Assembly (NCBI RefSeq): GCF_026210795.1
Contig: NC_089457.1
Coordinates: forward strand, 3,038,001-3,102,000
Reading direction: 5' to 3'
From: Rhizophagus irregularis
Lineage: Eukaryota; Glomeromycota; Glomeromycetes; Glomerales; Glomeraceae
Length of the DNA stretch: 64,000 nucleotides
Shown here: in pieces, positions 8,601 through 19,816 of the stretch
Position numbering within the stretch: the first letter of the stretch is position 1
How the letters are laid out: the number at the start of each line of letters is the position of its first letter
Translations under genes and position numbers: made by a program
Notes under the pieces: model-generated
Seen by the model: only the letters and a program-made list of their open reading frames with translations
Databases searched by the model: none
What the model was told of the DNA's origin: nothing

Positions 8601-10080
8601 CCGGATAAAAAAAGAGATCGATAGTCGATAGGTATCAAATGATTATTTTGATTATTTTATTTAAATTGATACCAAAAAAAAATTTCTTTGAATATAAATA
8701 AATGAAATAATGTTCAAAGTACAAATAAAAAAAACAAAACGTATTTTTTTATTTTTTCTTTAGAAAAATTAAATACTAATTCTTTCTATTATAGAAACGG
8801 TAAAGAAGATATCTATTTTATTTATCACAGTCCTAATTGTCACATGGTTACTTCTTAATGCTGTAATTCTGACATATTTGCCCCGCTTTAGACGATCCCC
8901 TTATATGACTAGGATTGTATATTACAGAGAGTTTATAAAACTTCCTTACAATATATCATTGGACTTATCTTGATGAGAGAAATCCAATGGTAATAAATTA
9001 CAATTTTAGTATTGATATTAACTGAGTTATTACAAAAAATGTGATTTTCTCTTTCAGATATTGTAAATTGTATAAGAGATATTTGGGTCTAACTAAATAC
9101 TATAACTTATCATCTGTAATGTAATTAGATTATTAAATAGTTATTTAAACAAAAAATTTAGTTATTTGATATTTTATAAGGAACTTGATTTATTACTTAC
9201 TAACTATAGTGTTATTAATAATTAAAAAAATTATTTAATTATATAGAATATAACGAAATAAGTAATTTCATTATTATTTAATTATAAGATAACCTATTAG
9301 TAACTTACGAGCTAAATTAATAATATAAATTTTAAATAAGAATATAGTTAGTTTGAATATTACATGAATATAAATTTTTTAAATAAATATTTCAGCTTGT
9401 TAAGCATATTAAGGGTGGCTGTATATTCAGTTGTTTAGTTCAACAAAAAATTTCAACCAAACTGTATTTATCTTAATTTTTGTTAGTTTTTAATTTTAAT
9501 TTTATTTTATCTATTTTAACAGTTTAGCTTACTGTTCAACGTTCAACAACGTTGGAAATTTTTGCGTAATTGCACAGAATAACACGTAAAGAGAGAAATA
9601 TAAAAAAAAATATTGGTACGAGGACAAATATCATGTGATCACTGATCTGTTTCACATCTACCCCAGTATTTTCACCCCACGTGACTTTGGCCGGCATTAT
9701 GAGATTTGGCTGGAATTAAGAAATTAACCATGTGTCGAATAACTTGTGACGAATAGGATTTTAGACACCGAAAAAAATCTGTCCTCAGAATACTTATAAA
9801 AAATGAGAAAGTGGATGGATGTGACACGGGTGACAAATTATTTAGGGTCACGTGGGGGTGAAAAAATTTTCTGGCGATACTGGGGAAGATTCTGTTTCAC
9901 GTTGCTGATCGACATCGATTTCAACCATATTGAAAACAATATTTAAAATATTACATTGTTATTTTGTGTAGAGGTTACTCTGGTGTAACATTATAAATAT
10001 ATAAAAAATATGACACGAAGTTTAGCGCTTTAAATTTTTTTTTTTAAAAAAAATTAAATAAATTAATTAAAGAATAAATA
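8601..10080. other. AT-rich intergenic DNA with an imperfect inverted repeat
   Basis: No gene is seen. An imperfect inverted repeat is present: left arm 9655-9685 (CCCCAGTATTTTCACCCCAC followed by GTGAC) and right arm 9847-9890, its reverse complement with a small insertion. It spans about 235 bp and looks like a foldback or MITE-type element without a clear target duplication. The last about 100 bases before 10081 are A/T runs and would be the promoter of the kinase gene. Confidence 0.5.
9655..9890. mobile_element. Foldback/MITE-like inverted repeat
   Basis: Arms of about 31-44 bp in opposite orientation share ATACTGGGG and GTCACGTGGGG(G)TGAAAA, separated by about 160 bp. The right arm has an extra TTTTCTGGCG segment. 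Ends and target duplication are not clear, so the superfamily is open. Confidence 0.5.
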
Positions 10081-13000
10081 ATGTTATATCATTACGAAGT
10101 GTGTAACAAATGTAGTGAAAAATATATAAGAAAATATATAAGTTGGTGTGGATCATGTCAAACAAATTATTTAAAGAATAATTTTACAAATTGGACAAGT
10201 GGCAATAAAGAAATTGATGATTTCATTCAAAAAAAGCAATTACAGATTGATTGTTATGATATAATAATTGAATGGATACCATATAATCAATTTATTGATA
10301 TTAAAAAAATAGAAAAAAATGTTGATGATGCAGTCACTATATATTCAGCATTATGGAATAATGGTTCATTACATTATGATATTAATCAAGAAGAATTAAC
10401 AAGAAAGCCTAATATAAAAGTTGCATTAAAATGTTTAAACAACTCCCAAAATATGATTGATAAATTTCTGATTGAGGTATGAGTATAATTCTTATGTTTA
10501 ATTCAAATAACTCAATATTCAAAATAACTTTTTTATATTAAATAGGCTAAAATATGTCATGAAAACATACATGGGATATCTCAGAACCCAGATACAAAAG
10601 ATTACATCATTGTTTTACAAGATATATATTGTGAAAAATGTGGTGAAAAATATACAAATGAACGTATTAAATGGTGTGAGTCATGTCACATAAATTATTT
10701 TAAAAATGAGTTTAAAAATTGGACCAGTGGAAATGAAACAATTGATGATATCATTCAAGAAATGCAATTAAAAATTAATAGTTTCGAAGATAAAATAGTT
10801 GAATGGATCCCATACAATCAATTTATGAATATTGAAGAAATAGAAAAAATTGATGATAATACTGCTGCTATATATTCAGCATTGTGGAATAATGGTTCAT
10901 TACGTTATAATGAATATAAAAAGGAATGTATAAGAAACCCTAATTTAAAAGTTACATTAAAATGTTTTAGAGATTTACAAGATATTTTTGATAAATTACT
11001 TAATGAGGTATGGGAATTATTTTTTAAGTTTAACTTAAATACTTTAAAATATAATAACTTTATTTATATCTAATAGGATAAAAATTACAATATTGGGATA
11101 TCACAAAATCCAGATACAAAAGAATACATCATTGTTCAAGATGAATATTGTGAAAAATGTGGTGAAAAATATACAAATAAACGTATTAAATGGTGTGGGT
11201 CATGTCACATAAATTATTTTAAAAATGAGTTTAAAAACTGGACCAGTGAAAATGAAACAATTGATGATATCATTCTAGAAATGCAATTAAAAATTAATAG
11301 TTTCGATGATAAAATAGTTGAATGGATACCATACAATCAATTTATTAATATTGAAGAAATAGGAAAAGTTGTTGATAAAACTGCTACTATATATTCAGCA
11401 TTGTGGAGTAATGGTTCATTATGTTATAATGATTATAAACGGGAATGGACGAGAGACCCTAATATACAAGTTACATTAAAATGTTTTAATGATTCACAAA
11501 ATATTATTGATGAATTACTTAACGAGGTATGGAAATTATTTATAAACTTGAATACTTTAAGAAATAATAACTTTATTTATATTTAATAGGCTAAAAGTTA
11601 CAATACATGCTATGGGATATCTCAAAACCCAAATACAAAAGAATATATCATTATTTTACGAAATGGAATATCTGAGGATGAATTGTTTCGGACATATCAT
11701 ATAAATTATTTAAAAAATAGTTTTACAAAATGGACGAGCGGAAATGAAAAAATTGATTTTTTTATTCAAAAATTACAATTAACAGATGATGGAAATATAT
11801 GCGAGTGGATTCCATATAATCAGTTTGTTAATATTAAAGAAATAGAAAAAAATGATTTACTTACAATACATTCAGCTATATGGAATGATAGTCCATCATA
11901 TTATAATTCTATTAAAGAGGAAATAGTAAGAAAGCCTAAAAAAGTTACATTGATTACATTAAATTATTTAAATAAATCACAAAATATGATTGATGATTTT
12001 CTTAATAAGGTATAAAATTATTTTAAGTTTGATTCAAATTCTTTTTTTTTTTTTAATATAATAATTTATTTACATTAAACAGGTTAAAGATATACTCATG
12101 GTTGACAACTGTAATGTATATGATTCCTTTCATAAGAAGTATTATTCTTTAATGTGTGGAATGTCTCAAAATCCAGATACAGGAAATTATATCATAGTTT
12201 CACAGGATGAATATTGTGAAAAATGCAGTAAGCAATATACAAATATATATAGTCAGTGGTGTAATGCATGTCAAATGAATTATTTTAAAAATAATTTAGC
12301 AAATTGGAGTGGAAATAAAAAAATTGATGATTTAATTCAAGAAATGCAATTGAAAAATTGTTGTCTTTATAATGAAATGGTTGAATGGATCCATACAACC
12401 AAATTATTAGTATTAAAGAAACTGCAAAAGATAATAACAATACTGCTATTATATATTCAGCAATATGGAAGAATGGTCCATTATATATTAATAAGGAATG
12501 GATAAGAAACTTTTATACAAATGTTGTATTAAAATCTTTGGATATCAATGAATTTCCTAGTAAGGTATGATAATTATTTTATAAGTTTAATTTAAATACT
12601 TCAAATAAATAGACATTTATACTTATTAATATATATAGACTAACAATAATAATGACATATCTGGAATATATGGAATATCTCAAAATCCAGATACCAAAGA
12701 ATATATCATAGTTTTATCAATTGATAAATATTGTGAAAAATGTGGTGAATTATATACAAATGAATATATTAGTAGATTGTGTGAATCATTTCATATAAAT
12801 AAAAACTGGATTAGTGGAAATGAAATAATTGATAATTTTATTCTAGAAATGCGATTAATAATTTACAAATATTATAATAAAATAGTTGAATGGATACCAT
12901 ACAATCAATTTATTAACATTAAAGAAATGGCAAAAAATAATAATAATACTGTTATTATGTACACAGAAATATGGAAAAATGGTCCATTATATTATGAAAA

Positions 13001-14576
13001 TAAATGGATAAGTAAATCTAATGAAAAGGTTGTACTAAATTACTTAGCAATAGATATTAAGGAATTTTTCAATAAGGTCAATAAGGTATGAAACTTTTTT
13101 ACATGCCAACTTAAATATTTTACTTCAAATAATCATTTATTTATATTTATAGGATAATAATTACAAAGATATATATGGAATATCTCAAAATCCAGATACA
13201 AAAAATTATTTTATAATTTTAAATGATAAGAAATGTATACCATGGTTAATTTTACAAAATAATTTTACAAATTTAAGTGGGAATGAAATAATTGATGATT
13301 TTATTCAAAAAATGCAATTAAAAATTAATAATTGGATTCATAGAATAGTTGAATGGATACCATATGATCAATTTACTGATATTAAAGAAATTGAAAAAGT
13401 TGATGATAATGCTGCTATTACATATTCAGCAATATGGAAAAATGGTCCATTATTTTATAGATATGATAAAAAGGAATGGATAAGGAATTCTAATAAAAAA
13501 GTTATATTAAATTGCTTAGCATTAGATATTGAGGAATTTCTTTATGAGGTATAAAAATTATTTATAAATTCAATAACTTAAATATTTTAAAGAAATTAAC
13601 TATCTTATTTATATTTTTTAGGCTTACAAATATAATAATAGCATATATGGAATATCTCAAAATCCAAATACAAATGATTATATTCTAATTCTTCAAAATA
13701 GGAATTGTAAAAGATGTGGTAAACCATATAGTGATTTAAAAAATAAATGGTGTAAGTTATGTATACAAAATAATTTTGCAAATTGGAGTGGAAATGAAAA
13801 AATTGATAATTTCATTCAAGAAAAGCAAATAAAGATGAATAGTTTCAATAATATAGTAGTTGAATGGATACCATACAATCAGTTTATTGATATTAAAGAG
13901 ATTGGAAAAGTTGAAAATAATGTTGCTATTATCCATTCAGCAATATGGAAGAATGGTCCATTATATCATAAAGAAGATAGAAAAGAATGGATAAGGAATT
14001 CTTATAAAAAAGTTGTATTAAAATGCTTAACATTAGATATCAATAAATTTTTGATTGAGGTATGAAATTTATTTACATTTAACTTAAATATTTTACTTCA
14101 AATAATAATTTATTCATATTTAATAGGCTAACAATTATAATGATATGTATGGAATATCTCAAAACCCAAATACAAATGATTATATTTTAGTTTTTCAAAT
14201 TGATCAGTATTGTAATAGATGTTGCAAGCCATATAGTAATTTAAAAAAGAAATGGTGTAAATCATGCCAAATAAATTATATACAAAATAATTTAACAAAT
14301 TGGAGCGGAAATCAAAAAATTAATGATTTTATTCGAGAAATGCAATTGAAAATTGATGATTATCATAATATAATATTTGAATGGATACCATATGATCAGT
14401 TTGATTATATTGAAGAAGTAGGTAAAGGTGGTTTTGCTACGATATATTCAGCAATATGGAAAGTCGGCCCATTAAATTATTATAAAGGGTTATATGAAAG
14501 AGATAATTATAATAAAGAAGTTGCATTAAAATGTATAAATAATTCACACAATATTACTGACGAATTTTTAAATGAG
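10081..14576 (+). repeat. Tandem array of nine kinase N-lobe exon units
   Basis: Nine units of about 0.5 kb, each one exon plus one short intron, start at 10081, 10546, 11077, 11590, 12083, 12639, 13153, 13622 and 14127. Units 2 and 3 are the most alike and look like a recent duplication. The zinc ribbon is lost in units 4 and 7 and damaged in unit 6. The beta3 Lys of the VALK motif is replaced in units 4, 6 and 7. Units 1-8 lack the Gly-rich loop. The period is exon plus intron, so the array grew by unequal crossing-over or slippage at the exon-intron level. Confidence 0.9.
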
Positions 14577-15452
14577 GTATGAAATTTCTTAATAAATTTA
14601 AAATAACTATTTAATATATTGATTTTTTTTATGCTTATATAGGTAAAAGCATATTCAATTACTGGTTATGAATATAATAATGTTCTTAAAGTATATGGAA
14701 TATCTCAAAACCCCATTACAGAAAATCATATTATAGTTCTTCAATATGCAAAATGTGGAAGTATTAATAATTGGATGCATTATTTCTATAAAGATTTTGA
14801 TCATAGTACTAAATATAGTTTATTTATTGAAATATTTTATGGTCTTAAAGAAATTCATCAGAAGCAGATGTTTCACCAAGATTTTCATATAGGGAATATA
14901 TTAGTTAATAATAATGTCAATTTTGAAGGCATTCCTTTGGGTATACATATTTCAGATATGGGATTATGTGGAGAAGTTGGTGATAAAAATAAAACAAAAA
15001 TTTATGGAGTAATGCCTTATGTAGCTCCTGAAGTATTAAGAGGAAATCTTTATACTCAAGCAGCAGATATATATAGCTTTGGCATGGTTATGTATTATAT
15101 AATAACTGGAAGACAACCTTTTGAAAATTGTGCACATGATGGTTTATTAGCATTAGATATATGTAGAGGAATTAGACCCGAAATACCTGAAATACCTGAA
15201 TTGAAATCAAATTGGTATATTGATCTAATGAAAAAATGTTGGGATTCAAATCCGGATATTAGACCAAATGTTGACACTATGTTAAATGTGACGGATTATG
15301 ATTTAATAAATGCGATTGAACAAGCAGAAAAATATCTCTTTAAAGATTATAAAGAAAACAATCAATTAACTACTACTCATCCACAAGCTATTTATACATC
15401 TCGGTTACTTAATCCTTATACAGAAGGACTTGCAACTGATTTTACAGAGTAA
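10081..15452 (+). CDS. TKL-like protein kinase with nine tandem zinc-ribbon/N-lobe exons
   Basis: Model: exons 10081-10476, 10546-11007, 11077-11526, 11590-12009, 12083-12564, 12639-13085, 13153-13548, 13622-14059, 14127-14576 and 14643-15452. All nine introns are 63-74 bp, GT-AG and phase 0. Exons 1-9 each encode a zinc ribbon (CxxC...WCxxC), FxNWTSGN..IDxFIQ, EWIPYNQF, then kinase strands beta1-3 ending FLNE; exons 2-9 begin with YGISQNP, the beta4 region. Only exon 9 has a true glycine loop (GKGGFATIYSAIW) with VALK. Exon 10 has the catalytic loop HQDFHIGNIL, DMG in place of DFG, YVAPEVL and the rest of the C-lobe. Exon 5 carries a 1-nt deletion near 12390 that breaks its frame (stop at 12503). 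So the full reading frame is broken unless exon 5 is skipped, which phase-0 introns would allow. Confidence 0.75.
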
Positions 15453-17350
15453 GGAGGGTAAGTTATATTTATTTAAATTTCTTAATTTATCAATTAATTT
15501 TAAAAAGGAATTTATTAAAATTTAAAAATATCTAATAGATCAAATGATAAAAAATGATCGGAATTAATTTTACTAGAAAGTCTATCAATTGTTCTTATTT
15601 TCTTTATTAAATAACTTATTATAGAAATTCATTTTATTCATTTTTATATTTATGACATAAATATTTTTTTTATAAATTAGGATATTATCAGAGTTCCGTT
15701 ATGTTTGTTTAACACTGATTAAATGATTATAGAGTATGTGTAAAACTATTTTTACATAAATAATATCAGTTTGTAATTGAGCAATAAAATTAAACAAGTC
15801 TTTTCATTATGTTCATTACCTTAGTATTTTATACCTATAAATAAAATTTTATTTTCATATTTATTTCTGCTCTTGAGAAACTAATATATTTCAAGTGATT
15901 TATAGTATCCCACCCATTTCATTTAATAATTCTTGCAAAAAATTAATTGAAAAAAAGGAAAAAAATTAATTTTGTAAAAGAACATTTTTATTATTTGTTA
16001 CTTATATGATATAGAATCACAATTTGATAACTTTCTAAAATATTTTACTCGCAGTATTTTAAATAATGTTATTTACTTGGTACTTTATAATTTAATTACT
16101 TAATCTTTAAAAAGTAAGAATTATTATTTTTGTAATCTTGCGAAATTTATAAATTTCAATAAAATCTCATCACGTCCTCATTATTTTCCAAGAAAAAGAA
16201 AAAAAACTTCATTTTAATAAAATGATTTTTTTCGACAATATTCCACGGGAAGTAGGATCTTGATTCATTTCCTAGTTTTAGTTACCTATTAAATAGTAAA
16301 TACAGGTAAAATTAATAATACTTTTACTATATTTTTTTAATAAAGATATTATTAACTGAACAAGACGAACCTTTATGTATGTTAAAGGAATCATGAGAAA
16401 AAAAGCCAGTCCGTCCATGAATACTGGAATTTTCAACTGCAGAATATAATAAGGCAGTTTTATTTTCCATCCTGAATGTTGTTAGCTTTCATTTATATAG
16501 CTTTTTAAGGTGGATATTGAAGGTAATAGCATAATACTTTTATTGTTTCATAGGCAGTTCTAATTCCTCAACTATAAATTGAAATAGCCCATCGCAAATT
16601 ATTTACATGGGATAATATCTTATTCCTTTTGCTTGATTACGATTCCTGAAATTTGGGTTGGTCACTTAAAACGTGTTTCCACAGTAAAAAAAACTTGTAT
16701 GTTTTTATTTAATAAATTACTTTATTAATTAGTCTACTTTTAAGCGTATATATATATATACAGTATGTATAAATATAGCCTATTAAAATTTTTTTCTCGT
16801 AGAGACGCCCAAACTCGTTTCAAAGAACCAAGAAATAAAAAAAAAAGATCTCATATTTGTCATATTTTAATAGTGTAACAATTTTGTATGATAAAATTTT
16901 TTAACGGATGTGATCGTTTCAAATTTTTGACGTTTATTAGGTCTTTTTTTTTAAGTGATAAAACGAAATACTTTATTAATTATATTATAAAGGACATATA
17001 AAAAAATAAAAGCAATCTGGAGTTTGATTACAAATTAAATAATTTTCCCTCGATATCACTCTTTCATCATATCCAATGAAGTTATAAATTTCCTATATAA
17101 TGAAAGTTCCAATTATTTTCCCTAGACTCTATTTCATTGATTTCGTTTCCCAGTATATCATTTATGACTTTATCTATCTTAATTTTTTTTTATAATATTA
17201 TTAATATTAATATTATTTCAATTTTCTATTACTAACCTACCTACTCCTTCCCCTTTACTTGTTGACTCATTTCTAACACTATGCGTTCTCCTTTTATCTT
17301 TCCTTCCTAAACTTTGACTCTTTTCAAATACAATTACTTCATCACAACAT
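15453..17350. other. 3' flank of the kinase gene and AT-rich intergenic DNA
   Basis: The first about 350 bases resemble the 3' flank of the kinase pseudogene at 44319-45196 (shared TATGTGTA... and ATCAGTTTGTAATTGA segments near 15734-15780 and 45428-45485), so the two loci are paralogous beyond the coding part. A (TA)n run sits near 16749. No other gene is seen. Confidence 0.6.
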
Positions 17351-17354
17351 ACTA

Positions 17355-17700
17355 ACCAAATTCGGAAAGTAATTCATCTAAATATTCGTTACATAATTTA
17401 AATATTTTATCTTTTTCTTTTTTAGCTTCTGTATCCGATATAATTTTATAATTAATTAGACCTCTTGTTAGTGAATAGCTATGCATAATATGAGATTGTC
17501 TTCTTGTAACGATGGATTATCTTTGAAATTTCTTTCTGCTACTTCATCATCAACATGACAATCATGACATCTACCACATATCTTTGAGTTTATCCCAAAT
17601 ACTTTCGATACTACTGTATATGTTGGTAGAGTTTGCATGAAATTTATTAATCTAAACGCTCTTATTCTCCATATGTCATATATCTGTTCATTACTATTTC
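17355..17700 (-). pseudogene. Unrecognised degenerate coding remnant
   Basis: On the minus strand, two open segments join across a frameshift. The first contains INFMQTLPTYTVVSKVFGI, then ICGRCHDCH; the second contains SYSLTRGLINYKIISDTE and ends DELLSEFG before a stop. The CxxCHxCH cluster suggests metal binding. I do not recognise the family. A stop and a frameshift make it a remnant. Confidence 0.4.
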
Positions 17701-19816
17701 ATTCATAATTAATTTAAATAAAATTTTCCAATTGATGTTACAGCAAATAAATTTTTAATTGATTTAACATTATAATTTCCGCCTTATTCGCAATATATGA
17801 TAAATTCTTCCATCACATTAATCATAGTTATAAAAATATACCTTAGAACTTTTTCAATATCAGATATGAAAATTCCTATTTGTCACCTTATTTTTATGTA
17901 CGTAACAAATTCTATTATTTTATAAATAACTGTTTAATTATTGAGTATAAACTTTTTATCATTTTTTTTTTTTGAGTACAGTTTTCAACGGAAAAGATAC
18001 GTATGATCGACTTAAACTGTATGTTACTTTATTCATTGATGTCATTCGTGTTACAAATATTACATTATGTTGATTTAAATTTTTCAAATCATTTAAATCA
18101 TTTTAAATTGACCTGATAAATCAAGTTTTTTAAAATAATATAAATAGTATTGTTAGTCATTATGTACTTTGGTTATATACGTCAGTCACATCAAGTATTA
18201 CCGTAAAAGAATTCTTGTTAAATAATATTATGAGACATTATATGTAAATTAAGAAATTTTTTAAAAAATCAGTTTGTTAAAACGTTTAGATTAGCCTGTA
18301 TAAATTAATTTTGAATTACTGATCCGTATTCTTTATAGTTAAGACCCTCTTGATTGGCAAGTCATGTTGTACATCTAATAAAATTCCAGTTAATGTTAAA
18401 AAATATTTTTTTTCCAACCGATCTAAATTTTTTCGGTTCCCCTTTAATGGTTCTTTCTTTTTTTTCATATTTCCTCTTTTCTCTTTCGAAACACCTTTGT
18501 CTTTCCTTTTTTTTTTCTTTTAAAAATTTTCGTTTGTTTTCCTCTTTCTTTTTTTTTTGTTTTTTTTTTCATTCTTTCACCGTTTAGATTTTTTTTCCAA
18601 AACCGAAAAATTATTATTATTTTTCTTTTTATTAAATAATCTTTTAAGACTTATATTATTTTTTTTGGTCTTTTTTTTTAGACCATATTATTAATTTTTT
18701 TTTGATTCGGTACTTATTTTTTTTTTAAAACCGATTTTTTTCTTTATCCTTTTTCTTTTCCCCAAATTTTTTTTCTTTTTCTTTTTTTTCAACCCGATTT
18801 CCTCTTTGTCCCTCCCCACAAAATTTTTTTTTCGTTTTTATTTTTTCGATTTTTTTTTGTTATCATCCGGTTGGCTTTCTTTTCCAATCTGAAATTTTTT
18901 TTACCCTTTTCCTTTTTCAGTTTGACTTTAAACCGAATTTTTTTTTCCCGAATACATTCTTTCACCATTTAGGTTTGGATCAGTGATCAATGTTGCGGCG
19001 CCACGGCAATTGCCCTTTTTCCCGATAATAATATTTTTTTGTATCAAACTCAATAACAGACTAACATAATTACTTATTTATTTATTGTAACGATAGATCG
19101 TTATAACTAATTTTTCTGGGGAATTTTTTTTTTTCATGACAAATTGATCATTATAAGGCCATACAAACTTGATTTTATGGTTTTCATAATATAAAAATTT
19201 CATCAATAACCCGGCAACCCGGCTTTTAATTTTTTTTTCAAAAATTTTATATGTGAAATTTTTTTTCAATTTTTAAAAAATTCTCACCCGGCATAGTAAC
19301 AATATAAAAAATTTTTTTTTAAGACCTAACAAAAACTGACCCGGCCGGACTATGAAAACCATTTTTACCACTTTGTGTCGCCTAATAATATAAAAAATTT
19401 TTTTTTAAGACTTAACAAAACTGACCCGGCCGGACTATGAAAACCATTTTTACCACTTTGTGTCGCCTTATGTGATCGGCGCAGAAATTTACCTTTTTTT
19501 GAAACCGTGACCCTGTTGTACTAATTAATAATTATTATATTTAAATAAACAATATTAAAAAAATTCTTCTTTGTTGATGTTACATGATTAGGTCTCGTTA
19601 AAATTCGGGTCACAAATCAACGATTATCATTAGAGTCAGCAGACTATTGCGTAACAAATAGGATGTACTATAGTGCATACCAACTTAGTTTAAAATTATG
19701 TTGATCATTTTTTCATTATGGTTAAAAATTTTCCCTTTTTTAGTATTTCCGTGTTAAAAAAAAACTTTATTTGAAAAAAAAAATAAAAACTTTTTTACAA
19801 TTTCAAAAATAATCAA
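17701..19816. other. Intergenic, with a T-rich tract and a tandem duplication
   Basis: From about 18400 to 18960 the plus strand is a strongly T-biased tract with repeated CCGATTTTT-like words. A tandem duplication of about 85 bp lies at 19301-19469. The last about 120 bases before 19817 are the promoter-proximal segment shared with the paralogue at 31726 (AAAAAACTTTATTTGAAA). The short ORFs here have low complexity and are not called as genes. Confidence 0.6.
19301..19469. repeat. Tandem duplication of about 85 bp
   Basis: Copy 1 (19301-19385) and copy 2 (19386-19469) both run from AATATAAAAAATTTT through GACCCGGCCGGACTATGAA to TTTGTGTCGCC. They differ by a few single-base changes, which indicates a recent event. 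Confidence 0.9.
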
